From contig NZ_NBYK01000002.1 in assembly GCF_002197985.1 (NCBI RefSeq), positions 25,016 to 89,015 of the forward strand: DNA of 64,000 nucleotides, read 5' to 3'. The notes under the pieces were generated by a model, which did no database searches, was not told the origin of the DNA, and worked only from the letters and a program-made list of their open reading frames with translations. Both the position numbers and the translations under genes were made by a program. Positions 23,377 through 32,139 of the stretch are shown here, one piece after another. The DNA is from Halopseudomonas aestusnigri. Its GTDB lineage: Bacteria; Pseudomonadota; Gammaproteobacteria; Pseudomonadales; Pseudomonadaceae. How positions within the stretch are numbered: the first letter of the stretch is position 1; each line of letters opens with the position of its first letter.

Positions 23377-25380
23377 ATGACCATCACCGTCAATGACGTG
23401 AAAATCCTCAAGTCCCAGCGCCTGACCGATGAAAACGACGGCGGCGGGCGCGCCACCGGTGATGCCGTGGTCGACGGTGAGGTGAACAATCTGTTCCCCG
23501 ATATCAGCCGGCTGGACCGCACCCTTGGTCGCATTGCCCTGCGCAAAGTGTTTGCCGGTGTGCTGACCGAGAATGCCGACGCTTACCTGGGTGCGCACTC
23601 CATCGTCACCAAGGCCCCGGCGGATCCGCGCGTGGCCGTGCTGCTGTTCAACAGCAACAGCCAGACCGATGAGCGCTCCGACGCCCGCTCGGTGATCGAG
23701 GGCTATGTGGTCCCGTCGACCGTTGCGCAGTTTGAGCTGCTGGGCGATCAGTATGCGGGCCAGCGCGCAATCACTGGTATTCAGCGGCAAGAGGCCCGGG
23801 TGCCGGAGGTGGGTGATGTGTTCCAGCTCACCAGCGGTGCCAACAGCCAATACGTGCGCGTGCAGGCGGTGGAGGCTGCGCTCGAGGAGTTTGTGTACGA
23901 CTACGGCAACGGCAACTTTGTTAACTTCACCCGGCGCCGCCTCTCGATCACGATCACCGCGCCGCTGAACGTCAAGTTCCCGGGCGGGCAGGCTGTGCCC
24001 GGTGGCACCAGCGCGACCAACCTGGCCAACGAACCCAAGAGCGTGGTGCTCGCCACGCAGGTTGCAGACTCGGCCCGGTACTACGGCATCAGCCCGCTGG
24101 CTGCCGCGATCACCGCTGGCGACATGACTGTCAATGTGGATTCGGTCTACTCGCAGTTGGTACCCAGCGCGGTGAAAGAAAGCGCGCTGACCAATCAGCT
24201 CGGCGGTGCCCGCAAGCGCTACGTTGTGCCGGCCAGCCCGACCAGCCGCACGGTTACGCTGCAGTTCGCGCAGGTGACGGCGGGCCAGAGCCGCAGCTTT
24301 ATCACCCACGGCGCCGCCCTGGGTAGCATGTCGCTCAGCATTAACGGCGGCGTGTATGCAGACGAAGGGCAGGGCGAGCTGACCTGGCGCAGCGGTGCCA
24401 ACAACTTCACGCGCATCACCGTTGATTACGAAACGGGCGAGATCAACGCCTACCGGTCCAGCACCTACACCGGCTCGGCCAGCCTCACCTATCAGCCGGC
24501 AGCAGCGGTCACAGGGGAGAGCGTCACCGGCGAGATCGAAGTGGTGCTGGCCACCCGGGGCTTTGCGTACACGCTCAACCTTGCCGAGGCCAAGCCGCGC
24601 CCCGGCACGCTGTCGATCAGCTTTATGGCGCTGGGCAAGTGGTATGATCTGCGGGATCTGGGCAACGGCGAGCTGTCGGGCGAGGGCAGCGGCACGGTTG
24701 ACTTTGCCACCGGCGCGGTGAGCATCAGCCTCAACGCCTTGCCGGATGCCAACACCAGCCTGGTCTACACCTACGTTTGCCAGATCGACGACAACCTGCA
24801 AACCCACACCGGCGCCGGTACCGCGCCGCAGATTCGCGTAGAGCACCAGCTGCCGCATGAGGGCGTAGAGCCTGGCAGCGTGGTGGTCACCGTGCTGCAG
24901 GGCGGCGTCAGCCAGACCCTGCTGGATCAGGGCGACGGCACCCTGGCCGGCGCAGCCGGCACCGGCACCGTGGTCTACCTCACCGGCACCGTGCGGCTGG
25001 AGCTGGCCAGCACGCCCGACCAGGGCAGCAGCATCGTTTTCGACTACAACCGCGGCGGCGTGGATGTCGATACCCCGCTCACGGCAGCGCCGGACTCGGG
25101 CGGCATCGTCAGCGGGGTAATCCCCGGCGCGCCCCTGCAGCCCGGCAGCGTGAACATCCGTTGGCAGTCCACGCGCAAATCGCTGGTGCCGTCCGGTACC
25201 GATGGCGTCGCCTACAGCGGCGTGCAGCTGGTGGACTACGAAGCCAACGACGACGGCGTCGGCAACTGGATCGGCTTCATCGGCAGCATCAACTACACAA
25301 CCGGGGCGTTCAGCCTGCAGGTTGAGCAGCTCTACGACTACGTAGAGCACGAAGTCCAATACAACATGACCGAGGTATAA
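23377..25380 (+). CDS. Tail tip structural protein with repeated beta domains
   Basis: This 667-residue structural protein begins at the ATG with CGGAGAAAAG upstream. Its second half repeats a short motif in which a beta sandwich ends DFATGAVSISLNALPDANTS, then VVYLTGTVRLELASTPDQGS, then INYTTGAFSLQV. These look like consecutive small domains, each marked by [D/E]-x-x-TG-x-[V/I]-x-[V/L]. The N-terminal part has a VNNLFPDISRLDRTLGRIAL block common in tail tip proteins of Mu-like and B3-like Pseudomonas phages. It probably forms part of the tail tip or baseplate. No enzyme motif is visible. Confidence 0.65.
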   Translation: MTITVNDVKILKSQRLTDENDGGGRATGDAVVDGEVNNLFPDISRLDRTLGRIALRKVFAGVLTENADAYLGAHSIVTKAPADPRVAVLLFNSNSQTDERSDARSVIEGYVVPSTVAQFELLGDQYAGQRAITGIQRQEARVPEVGDVFQLTSGANSQYVRVQAVEAALEEFVYDYGNGNFVNFTRRRLSITITAPLNVKFPGGQAVPGGTSATNLANEPKSVVLATQVADSARYYGISPLAAAITAGDMTVNVDSVYSQLVPSAVKESALTNQLGGARKRYVVPASPTSRTVTLQFAQVTAGQSRSFITHGAALGSMSLSINGGVYADEGQGELTWRSGANNFTRITVDYETGEINAYRSSTYTGSASLTYQPAAAVTGESVTGEIEVVLATRGFAYTLNLAEAKPRPGTLSISFMALGKWYDLRDLGNGELSGEGSGTVDFATGAVSISLNALPDANTSLVYTYVCQIDDNLQTHTGAGTAPQIRVEHQLPHEGVEPGSVVVTVLQGGVSQTLLDQGDGTLAGAAGTGTVVYLTGTVRLELASTPDQGSSIVFDYNRGGVDVDTPLTAAPDSGGIVSGVIPGAPLQPGSVNIRWQSTRKSLVPSGTDGVAYSGVQLVDYEANDDGVGNWIGFIGSINYTTGAFSLQVEQLYDYVEHEVQYNMTEV

Positions 25381-25382
25381 CG

Positions 25383-26954
25383 ATGGGCGTAGTCGCGGGT
25401 AAACGATACAAAAGCACGCCGCGCACGGTTACCACCGTTGTGCCGCGTCAGGAGGTATTCGGCGGAACGCTCATGGTGCGTGCCCAGGCTGCCGGTGCCA
25501 CGTATGAAAGCCAGAGCCACTCAGTCAGCACCCCGGCGCTGGAGCTGGACCTGCTGCCCGGTGTGGCAGACCCGATCGTACCCGGCAGCCTTGTGCTGCA
25601 GTGGGGCGGCGAGACCTACATTGATCGCGCTGGCGTGCTGTTCCGCGCGGTCAATACCAGCACCAACGCCGGTGTGGCCGTGGGCACGGTCGACTACCTC
25701 GGCCGCAAGGCCACGCTGGCCAGCTACCCGGCAGGCATCAGCGGCGGCGTCACGCGCCTCGCCTGCCTCACCAGCAGCGCCGGCTTCAGCACCACCGAAC
25801 TCACGTTCCGCACGCCCGGCGCACCTCTGCGGCCTGCCAGCCTGCAGATCACCGTAGTGCGGGCAGACACAGCAGAAATCGTCACCGCAACGGCAGACCT
25901 TAACGGCAACATCACCGGCGGCATTGTTCACGGCAGCGTAGACATTCAAACCGGCATCGTCCGCCTGCGCTTCACCACCGACCCGCTGGACGTGAGCGGC
26001 GCCGCCAGCGTGCCGGTGATCGCGTCGCTGATCACATACAACGCCGTTGTACAGACCAGCCTGCCAATGTCCGCAGAGCTGCTGGGGCTCGACCCGGTGC
26101 GCCTACCGGCAGACGGGCGAGTGCCGGTGTACCGCGACGGCGACGTGCTGGTGATCCAGCACACCGCCGAGACAGAGGCGACCCCGGTAGCTGGCGACAC
26201 GGTGCAGCTGCCGCGTATTTACCAGGCGGCCATCGAAGTGGTCGACGCCAACGGCGTTGCCCTGCGCCCGGATCAGTACACCACTGACCGTGAGCTGGGC
26301 ACGCTGACCTGGGCAGACCCGTTCACCGCCGTGGATGCCGAAGGCAACCCGCTGACCAGCCCGCTGGTGATCCGCGACCGCGTGGAGCACATGACCGTGT
26401 GCACCGAGGTGCAGATCACCGGCGCACTCGGCATTGGCTCGCCCGTGCCGTGGGACCTGCCCGCCGCTGAAACGGTGGTCAGCAGCGCCGTTACCTGGGG
26501 CGACCTGCAGGCGCGGGTCTACAACTGGTTCACGCAGAAAGCCTGGAACACCGGCTCACCTAACTGGACGGATGCGCAGCAAGGCGACAGCACTACCGCC
26601 CAGTTCAACCTGCTGAACTACCCGATCGAGATCACCAACATCGGCGCGATCAGCGGCAAGTGGGCAATCATTTTCACCGGCTCCAGCACCTTCAACGTGG
26701 TGGAAGAGCAACTGGGTGTCATCGCCACTGGGACCACCGGCAGCGACTGCTCACCGATCAATCCGGCCACCGGCTCACCATACTTCGTGATCCGGGCTGC
26801 AGGCTGGGGCACCGGCTGGGCGGCCAGCAACGCGGTGCGCTTCAACACCGATGCCTGTCTTGGCCCGATGTGGATCGTGCGCACGGTGGTGAGCGGGCAG
26901 GGCACGGTTGAAGACGACCAGTTCAAGATCCAGATTCGTGGGGATGCAGACTGA
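25383..26954 (+). CDS. Tail tip structural protein
   Basis: This 523-residue protein starts two bases after the upstream stop. It shares the beta-domain style of its neighbour: GTVDYLGRKATLASY, VHGSVDIQTGIVRLRF and TDRELGTLTWADPF are marker strands of the same repeat type. The last 150 residues (WGDLQARVYNWFTQKAWNTG, then GKWAIIFTGSSTFNVVEEQL) form a different, probably beta-sandwich domain. It is likely a tail tip or baseplate component. Stop and next start overlap (TGATG). Confidence 0.65.
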   Translation: MGVVAGKRYKSTPRTVTTVVPRQEVFGGTLMVRAQAAGATYESQSHSVSTPALELDLLPGVADPIVPGSLVLQWGGETYIDRAGVLFRAVNTSTNAGVAVGTVDYLGRKATLASYPAGISGGVTRLACLTSSAGFSTTELTFRTPGAPLRPASLQITVVRADTAEIVTATADLNGNITGGIVHGSVDIQTGIVRLRFTTDPLDVSGAASVPVIASLITYNAVVQTSLPMSAELLGLDPVRLPADGRVPVYRDGDVLVIQHTAETEATPVAGDTVQLPRIYQAAIEVVDANGVALRPDQYTTDRELGTLTWADPFTAVDAEGNPLTSPLVIRDRVEHMTVCTEVQITGALGIGSPVPWDLPAAETVVSSAVTWGDLQARVYNWFTQKAWNTGSPNWTDAQQGDSTTAQFNLLNYPIEITNIGAISGKWAIIFTGSSTFNVVEEQLGVIATGTTGSDCSPINPATGSPYFVIRAAGWGTGWAASNAVRFNTDACLGPMWIVRTVVSGQGTVEDDQFKIQIRGDAD

Positions 26955-28210
26955 TGAGTGAAGAGAATCTGCTGGCAGGTGTGCTGCAGGCGCAGGTGCG
27001 GGTGGATAGTTTGCCCGCCGCGCGTCAGATCGTTGCTGTTGAGCGACAGACCGATGGGTCCTGGCGCATTGCGGGTATTGGTACCAGCGATGAGTCCGGT
27101 CTGGCCGAGCTGCATATTCGGGCCCAGTATCGCGAGTCGGATATCTACGCGCTGGCTATCGACGAATGGGGCAGCAAGTGGGAAGCCAATATGGTTGTCG
27201 CTGTTGGCGATCTGCTCCGTCCATCCAGCTTTGTTGGCTGGCTGTATCGGGTAACGCAGGCGGGCACCTTGCCGGCAGCCGAGCCTGAGTGGTGGAACAG
27301 CGCAGCAATTGGCCCGCAGCCAGTTGGTACTGCGACGTTGGAGGCTGTTAGGTACTACCGGCCGTTGGCACACGGGCCGCTGGCTGTTGAGTACGCTGAG
27401 GTGCCATGGACGCCTCTTGATCTTTCTGTGCCGCCGAAGGTTTGGCTCGACTGGGAAAGCGACGTTACGGATGTGTCTGGGGCGGCGAGTGTCTGGGCGG
27501 ATCGGAGCGGGAACGGATACGACGTTACCCAATCAAACGCCGCTTGGCGTCCGTCTATTGCTGCGATGAGCGGAGGAACGAAGCGGGTTCTAGAGTTTGA
27601 TGGCGCCGCAGACCATTTGGATATCCCGTCTGCGGCTCTGGGCTTATTTCGTAACACCGGAGCGGGCTGGATTTTCGTTATTGAGAGGGCGTCCGCTTCT
27701 GACTCTTCCGACGTTGAACGTCCACTTGTTGTATTCACGGTGGGTGGTGGTACGTCTACTCGGTTTGGGGTCTTTCACGGGCTTACGTCCGCCGGCTCTG
27801 GAGATAAGCTCACTACCGGTGGACGCCGACTCGATAGCAACGGATTCCAGGCTGCCCCGCCGTCTGCTATCGCTGCTGGATGGAACATGGTTCTCGGGGT
27901 AGCGAACTGGAGTAGTGCCAGATGCAGCCAATACATTAACGGCGCTCTTGACGGCGAGAACTCTTCTTTTCAGACGCCAGGTCTAACAAGTAACTCGGAC
28001 TCCAATATCGCCCGTATCGGCGGCAATGCGCTTACTTCAGGTTCGACAACAAGGTTCCGAGGTCAGATCGCGGCAGTAATTATCGGCTCTGGCAGTATTC
28101 CGGCTGACGCCGAGATCGACAAGCTGTTCGGTTGGGCAGCATGGGAACTTGGTCTCCAGTCAGTTCTCGGCGAAGGGCACCCATACAAGTACGCTCGCCC
28201 TTATATCTAA
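26954..28210 (+). CDS. Tail tip/receptor-binding protein with LamG-like C-terminal domain
   Basis: The protein has 418 residues. Residues 1-150 look like a conserved tail attachment domain (VDSLPAARQIVAVERQTDGS, then REGDIYALAID-like strands ending GTATLEAVRYYRPLAHGPL). Residues about 160-405 read as a concanavalin/LamG-type lectin domain: VWLDWESDVTDVSGAASVWAD, RSGNGYDVTQSN, VLEFDGAADHLDIPSAAL, YINGALDGENSS and IAAVIIGSGSIPADAEIDKL. Such domains bind glycans. The C-terminal part uses more AT-rich codons than the N-terminal part, as expected if the receptor-binding module was exchanged. Confidence 0.7.
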   Translation: MSEENLLAGVLQAQVRVDSLPAARQIVAVERQTDGSWRIAGIGTSDESGLAELHIRAQYRESDIYALAIDEWGSKWEANMVVAVGDLLRPSSFVGWLYRVTQAGTLPAAEPEWWNSAAIGPQPVGTATLEAVRYYRPLAHGPLAVEYAEVPWTPLDLSVPPKVWLDWESDVTDVSGAASVWADRSGNGYDVTQSNAAWRPSIAAMSGGTKRVLEFDGAADHLDIPSAALGLFRNTGAGWIFVIERASASDSSDVERPLVVFTVGGGTSTRFGVFHGLTSAGSGDKLTTGGRRLDSNGFQAAPPSAIAAGWNMVLGVANWSSARCSQYINGALDGENSSFQTPGLTSNSDSNIARIGGNALTSGSTTRFRGQIAAVIIGSGSIPADAEIDKLFGWAAWELGLQSVLGEGHPYKYARPYI

Positions 28211-28231
28211 TTGCAGCAGGTGACGGACGAC

Positions 28232-30103
28232 ATGAGCTACACGCCATTAACGGCTGTCTTTGAGTTTGAGGGCGGCCATTACGTCCCGCTGCTACCAGCA
28301 GTCTTCGACTTCGGGGGTAGCTATGCTGGCTACGTCCTGCCCCCCAGCCTCGTCACCTCCCTCACCAGCACCTGGTCTCGTCCATCGGCAGCAGCAGACG
28401 CTGGAGCAGTGGCGGGCTGGAGCGCAGTAGGCCAGCGTGATGCAGTGGGTGTGTCCGGGTGGGGTGTCGGCCAGGTGGTCGACCTGCAGTGCGACGCGCC
28501 GTGGTCTGGGATGCCAGCGAAGGACAGCAGCAACGATCTGGAGTGGGGCACTGCCAGCGCTATGGATGGCGCAGCAACCCGCGCGCAATGGGGCGATCTG
28601 CCAGCCAAGGATCTGGGCGTTGCGCCGGGGTGGGATCAGAGCATTCAGCCGGTCGAGTGGCAGGTGCGGCTGGTCTACAACCCGCGCGTGCCCGCCAAGG
28701 ATGCGACCACCCGTGGCCGCTACCAGCGCAGCGCTGAGTATCGCGCGCGCAAGTTGCAGCAGCAGAGCAGCCAGCTGTACGTGCCGCCGCAGCCATTGGC
28801 GTTCGCGTTCGATGGGGGGCTGTACACCCCGTCGGTCAACGGTGCGGTGTTCTTCACCTTCGCGCTGCCGCCAACGGTGGCCGGCCAGATCGGCCCTGTG
28901 GATGCCTCAACTGGGTTGCCCGTCCGCCCTGCGCGCCGGGTCAACCACGGCAGCCGCTTGCCGTGGGGCAGGGCCACGCCGCTCGACCCAGTACCAACCG
29001 GCATTGAGTACCCAGACTACGAAGGCCCCATCACCATCATCACCCCGCCGGCCGAGCCGGATATTCTGGAGACCTACATGATCGCCAACAGCGTCAGCGT
29101 TGTGGTGCTGCCTGACCGGGTGGCGCTGGATGCGACTAACATCCGCATAGGGCGTGATATCGATAGCTTCGCCTGGACGCTCTCGGCCAACCTGTTCGGG
29201 CGCACGTCGCTCAATCAGGTGCGGCCGGACGCCAGCGGCCCGAAGGAAGTGGAGGTGACCATCAATGGCCACGTCTGGGTGTTCCTGATCGAGCGCTACA
29301 GCGGTGCCCGCCAGTTCGGCAAAGAGGCTTACACCGTCACCGGTGTCAGCCGCACCCAACTGCTGGCCGCGCCATACGCGCCACCCCGCAGCAGGGTGAA
29401 CACGGCAGATATCAACGCCGAGCTGGCCGCCAGCAATGAACTGATCAACACCGGCTTCACCCTCAACTGGGACAGCTATACCCTCGGCCCGCCAGACTGG
29501 ACGCTACCGGCCGGGGCGTTTAGCTACCAGAGCCAGACCCCGATGCAGGTGATTGCCGCCCTGGCTGAAACCGCCGGCGGTGTAGTCAGCCCCGCATTGG
29601 CCAGCGATGAGCTGGCCATTCTGCCGCGCTACCGCGCGCCGGTCTGGCAGTGGTCCAGCGCAGTAATGGATCGGATCATTCCTGCCGCAATCATCGACGA
29701 CCTGGGCAGCGAGTGGCAGCCTCAGCCGGATTGGAACAGTTGCTATGTCAGCGGCACGAACTACGGGGTTGCAGTCGACGTGCGCCGCACCGGCACCGCA
29801 GGCGACAACCCCGCGCCGGACGTGTTCGCAGACTGGATCACCGGTACCGAAGTGGCCCGCAGCCGTGGCATTGCCGAGATCTGCAAAGGCGGGCAGCAGG
29901 AGATTGTCACCCTGAACCTGCCGCTCTTCCCTGCAGAAACCGCCCCCGGCCTTGTCACGCCCGCGCAGCTGTGTGAAGTGCGCGACGTTGATGAAACCTG
30001 GCGCGGCCTGTGCCTGAGCACAGAGATCACCGCAGAGGGCATTGGCGCAAGCCGGGTCAAGCAAAGCATCCGCCTCGAACGGCATCACGCGGAGGGCGCG
30101 TAG
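28232..30103 (+). CDS. Tail tip protein, possible baseplate hub
   Basis: This 623-residue protein begins at ATG 28232 (an in-frame TTG at 28211 would add seven residues). The first 280 residues are Pro/Trp/Ala-rich with short repeats, as in SAVGQRDAVGVSGWG and WGDLPAKDLGVAPGW, that look like a flexible wall. From about 290 the fold changes: MIANSVSVVVLPDRVALDAT, FLIERYSGARQFGKEAYTVT and TPMQVIAALAETAGG resemble hub/gp27-like tail proteins that hold the tip. The stop overlaps the next GTG. Confidence 0.6.
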   Translation: MSYTPLTAVFEFEGGHYVPLLPAVFDFGGSYAGYVLPPSLVTSLTSTWSRPSAAADAGAVAGWSAVGQRDAVGVSGWGVGQVVDLQCDAPWSGMPAKDSSNDLEWGTASAMDGAATRAQWGDLPAKDLGVAPGWDQSIQPVEWQVRLVYNPRVPAKDATTRGRYQRSAEYRARKLQQQSSQLYVPPQPLAFAFDGGLYTPSVNGAVFFTFALPPTVAGQIGPVDASTGLPVRPARRVNHGSRLPWGRATPLDPVPTGIEYPDYEGPITIITPPAEPDILETYMIANSVSVVVLPDRVALDATNIRIGRDIDSFAWTLSANLFGRTSLNQVRPDASGPKEVEVTINGHVWVFLIERYSGARQFGKEAYTVTGVSRTQLLAAPYAPPRSRVNTADINAELAASNELINTGFTLNWDSYTLGPPDWTLPAGAFSYQSQTPMQVIAALAETAGGVVSPALASDELAILPRYRAPVWQWSSAVMDRIIPAAIIDDLGSEWQPQPDWNSCYVSGTNYGVAVDVRRTGTAGDNPAPDVFADWITGTEVARSRGIAEICKGGQQEIVTLNLPLFPAETAPGLVTPAQLCEVRDVDETWRGLCLSTEITAEGIGASRVKQSIRLERHHAEGA

Positions 30104-30339
30104 TGGCAACAGTCAACCCGTGGAAACGCTTCATCGGCCTGCTGCCCGGCGGCAGCCGCACAGTCGGTACCGTGGCCAACGTCAACAACGCAGCCGGCAC
30201 AAGCACAGTGACCCTGCGCAATGGCGTGCAAGTGGTGGTGCAGGGCACCAGCGTCGGGGCAGGGCAAAAGGCATTCATCACAGACGGCCGCATCACCGGC
30301 CAAGCGCCAAGCCTGCCGCAGTACGACATTGAGGTATAG
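30103..30339 (+). CDS. Small hypothetical tail protein
   Basis: This 78-residue protein begins at the GTG that overlaps the upstream TAG. It is beta-rich: RTVGTVANVNNAAGTSTVTL, then NGVQVVVQGTSVGAGQKAF. Small proteins with this pattern follow hub-like proteins in several Pseudomonas phages and may form a tip accessory. Function unknown. Confidence 0.6.
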   Translation: MATVNPWKRFIGLLPGGSRTVGTVANVNNAAGTSTVTLRNGVQVVVQGTSVGAGQKAFITDGRITGQAPSLPQYDIEV

Positions 30340-30398
30340 CGGGGGAGAGTTGCCGGTACTGCATAACCCGGCTTTGGAACAGCTCACGTCCCTGTAGA

Positions 30399-30440
30399 GC
30401 CAGCACGATAGTGCCCGCCCACGTGGGCGCTGTCGCTGGC
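30399..30440. other. Long palindromic hairpin before the lysis genes
   Basis: The outer arms GCCAGC/GCTGGC enclose a 14-bp perfect palindrome CGCCCACGTGGGCG (30416-30429). It lies in the gap between tail and lysis modules, separate from the terminator that follows. Confidence 0.6.
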
Positions 30441-30471
30441 GAAAACCAACAAACGATAACCCCATCACAAC

Positions 30472-30493
30472 AGCCGCCGCAGGGCGGCTTTTT
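30472..30493 (+). terminator. Rho-independent terminator between tail and lysis modules
   Basis: The stem GCCGCC/GGCGGC is followed by T5, 15 bases before the endolysin ATG. Lysis genes would then need read-through or antitermination. Confidence 0.8.
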
Positions 30494-30508
30494 CATGTCG
30501 AGGTTCCA

Positions 30509-31000
30509 ATGGATTTTGATGAAGCCTTTGACCGGCTGATCAGTCATGAGGGCGGGTACGTCAATCACCCCGCTGACCCGGGCGGTGCCACCAACTTCGG
30601 TATCACTGAGCGGGTGGCTCGGGCGCATGGGTACCTGGATGACATGCGGCAGCTGACCCGCAGTCAGGCCAAAGAGATTTACCGGGTCGCCTATTGGGGC
30701 CGAGCGCGGGCCGACGAATATGACGGCGCTATCGGGTTCCAGCTGTTCGACGCTGCAGTGAATCACGGCATTGAGAACGCGGTGCGGTTCCTGCAGCGCG
30801 CAGTTGATGTTGCCGATGACGGTGACGTGGGCAGCATCACGCTCAATGCAGTGCGAGCGATGACCGTCACGGATGTGCTGATGCGCTTCAACGCGGAGCG
30901 CCTGCAGTTCTACACCAAGCTCTCCACCTGGCCCCAGTTCGGCAAGGGCTGGGCGCGGCGGGTAGTGGGCAACCTACGTTATGGAGCGGTCGACGCATGA
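30509..31000 (+). CDS. Endolysin, glycoside hydrolase family 108
   Basis: This 163-residue muramidase degrades peptidoglycan at lysis. The N-terminal ISHEGGYVNHPADPGGATNF block is the GH108 signature, with Glu14 as the catalytic acid. The GITERVARAHG segment and the C-terminal peptidoglycan-binding-type part (IENAVRFLQRAV, then GDVGSITLNAV) follow the family order. It has no signal peptide, so it depends on a holin. The stop overlaps the Rz start (ATGATG). Confidence 0.92.
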   Translation: MDFDEAFDRLISHEGGYVNHPADPGGATNFGITERVARAHGYLDDMRQLTRSQAKEIYRVAYWGRARADEYDGAIGFQLFDAAVNHGIENAVRFLQRAVDVADDGDVGSITLNAVRAMTVTDVLMRFNAERLQFYTKLSTWPQFGKGWARRVVGNLRYGAVDA

Positions 31001-31557
31001 TGGGCTTACCTGGCAAGTACAAGCTGGCAGCGCAGATCGGCCTCACCGTCTTGTTGCTGATCGGTCTGGTCGGGTCAGGCTTCTGGGTCGGCTGGAGCTG
31101 GAACGGCGCAAACGGTCGAGCAGACGTGGCTGCAGCTGAGAAGCTGCACTCCGACACGCTGGGCGAGATTGCCCGAGCCGGGGCGCAGCAGCTGCGGCAG
31201 CAACAGGAGCGCTATGTAGAGCTGCAGGTGCAGCTGGCCGAGCAGGACAAACAGCACAATCAGGAGCTTACCAATGTACAGAAAAGCAATGTTCAGCTGG
31301 CTGTTGATCTCGCTGCTGCTAAGCGGCGGTTGTCAGTCCGTATCACCAGCCCTGCAGCCAGTGCCAGTGGAGTGCCTGCCGGTACCAGCGCCGCCAGCGT
31401 GGATGATGGAGCCGGAACCAGAGCAGACATACACCCAGCAACTGCAGCAGGTCTTGTCCGAGTGACTGGGCGGGCTGATGAGTGTCGTATAAGGTTAACT
31501 GCGTTGCAGGCTTGGGCGCGAAAGGTGGCGCCCGAGTGGGAGCCGGACGGGCAATAA
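30997..31557 (+). CDS. Inner-membrane spanin (Rz-like)
   Basis: This 186-residue protein has one N-terminal membrane helix (residues 10-33, LAAQIGLTVLLLIGLVGSGF). A long coiled-coil periplasmic region (45-110) and a C-terminal globular end with DECRIRLTALQAWARKV are typical of Rz. Together with Rz1, encoded inside it in another frame, it spans the periplasm and fuses the membranes at the end of lysis. Confidence 0.88.
   Translation: MMGLPGKYKLAAQIGLTVLLLIGLVGSGFWVGWSWNGANGRADVAAAEKLHSDTLGEIARAGAQQLRQQQERYVELQVQLAEQDKQHNQELTNVQKSNVQLAVDLAAAKRRLSVRITSPAASASGVPAGTSAASVDDGAGTRADIHPATAAGLVRVTGRADECRIRLTALQAWARKVAPEWEPDGQ
31274..31465 (+). CDS. Outer-membrane spanin lipoprotein (Rz1-like), nested in Rz
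   Basis: This 63-residue lipoprotein is encoded entirely within the Rz gene in the +1 frame. Residues 5-20 are a lipoprotein signal with lipobox LLSGGC, giving a mature N-terminal Cys20. The mature part is Pro-rich (PVPVECLPVPAPPAW), as in Rz1. It would pair with Rz. The nested arrangement is the same as in lambda. Confidence 0.88.
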   Translation: MYRKAMFSWLLISLLLSGGCQSVSPALQPVPVECLPVPAPPAWMMEPEPEQTYTQQLQQVLSE

Positions 31558-31576
31558 ACCCGCACTGGGCGGGTTT
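31556..31576. terminator. Bidirectional terminator between lysis genes and the anti-CRISPR island
   Basis: The stem AAACCCGC/GCGGGTTT lies between the converging Rz and AcrIF11-like genes and overlaps the end of the latter. T-tracts occur on both sides but are short. Confidence 0.65.
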
Positions 31577-31997
31577 AAATCACCTCAATTGTGCAGCCCG
31601 GCAGGCAGAGGTAGGTGGTGCCATGCTCGTCCAGCATCTCAACGCTGGTGTAGCCGAGGCGGGCTGCCAGTTGGCCGCGCAGACGTTGAAACTCCCAGCC
31701 CTGATCGGCTACATCTTCCGGCTCGCAATCGTCGAGTGTTTCGCAGCCCGGTGCCATGATTGCGTTGGCAACATCTTCATTGCCGTCAGCAATTTCCAGA
31801 GCCGCGTCCCACGCGCCTTCGATCTCATAGTTCAGTTCGTAATCCGTCAGGTGGCGGGGCGATATAATGCGATGCAGTACGTCGCCGTGGCAGCCAGCAA
31901 CGTCTTCATCCGGAGAGGCAAACACGCCACCGAACAGGCCTTCGTTGCGGATCTCGGTTACTGCGCTGAAGCCGCCGTGGAAAAGTTCTTTGCTCAT
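31575..31997 (-). CDS. acrIF11: AcrIF11-family anti-CRISPR protein (ADP-ribosyltransferase type)
   Basis: This 140-residue protein matches the AcrIF11 pattern as I know it: KELFHGG at the N-terminus, LFGGVFAS, LHRIISPRHLTDYELNYEIE, ALEIADGNEDVANAIM, RLRGQLAARLGYTSVEM, then DEHGTTYLCLPGCTIEVI. AcrIF11 inactivates the type I-F Csy complex by ADP-ribosylating Cas8f, using an Asp in the last block. Asp123 sits at the matching place here, and the DEHGTT motif is intact. An insertion of about 8 acidic residues (around 86-98) lengthens it. The gene has its own promoter-leader copy upstream, an AAGGAG site and lies at the right end of the prophage after the lysis genes. Confidence 0.85.
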   Translation of the reverse strand: MSKELFHGGFSAVTEIRNEGLFGGVFASPDEDVAGCHGDVLHRIISPRHLTDYELNYEIEGAWDAALEIADGNEDVANAIMAPGCETLDDCEPEDVADQGWEFQRLRGQLAARLGYTSVEMLDEHGTTYLCLPGCTIEVI

Positions 31998-32139
31998 GAT
32001 GTTCTCCTTTCGAGACTCGCCGGGTTCCGCCGGTGCGGTGGGTAGGCTTCTTGCCTCTCCATGGGTCTAATTATATACACACCAATTAACCGCGCAAGGA
32101 TTATGTGTGTATAAATTAAAGAGGCCGACGAACGGTCAT
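31995..32139. repeat. 145-bp promoter-leader duplication, copy 1
   Basis: From the start codon of the AcrIF11-like gene to the stop codon of the AcrVA2-like gene the sequence equals 33852-33996 with three mismatches and no gap. It contains the promoter, a dyad and a leader of about 66 bases with a small GGCAAGAAGCC hairpin. Confidence 0.95.
32070..32097 (-). promoter_or_regulatory. Promoter of the acrIF11-like gene with an overlapping dyad
   Basis: On the minus strand, -35 TTGCGC (32092-32097), a 16-base spacer and -10 TATAAT (32070-32075). A 9-bp inverted repeat, TATACACAC at 32074-32082 and GTGTGTATA at 32105-32113, overlaps the -10 and reaches upstream of -35. This is the layout expected for an Aca-type repressor operator. 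Confidence 0.8.

Noticed and set aside
23359..25359. Minus-strand frame opposite the tail tip gene
   Set aside because: It is a shadow of the plus-strand structural gene without any recognisable motif.
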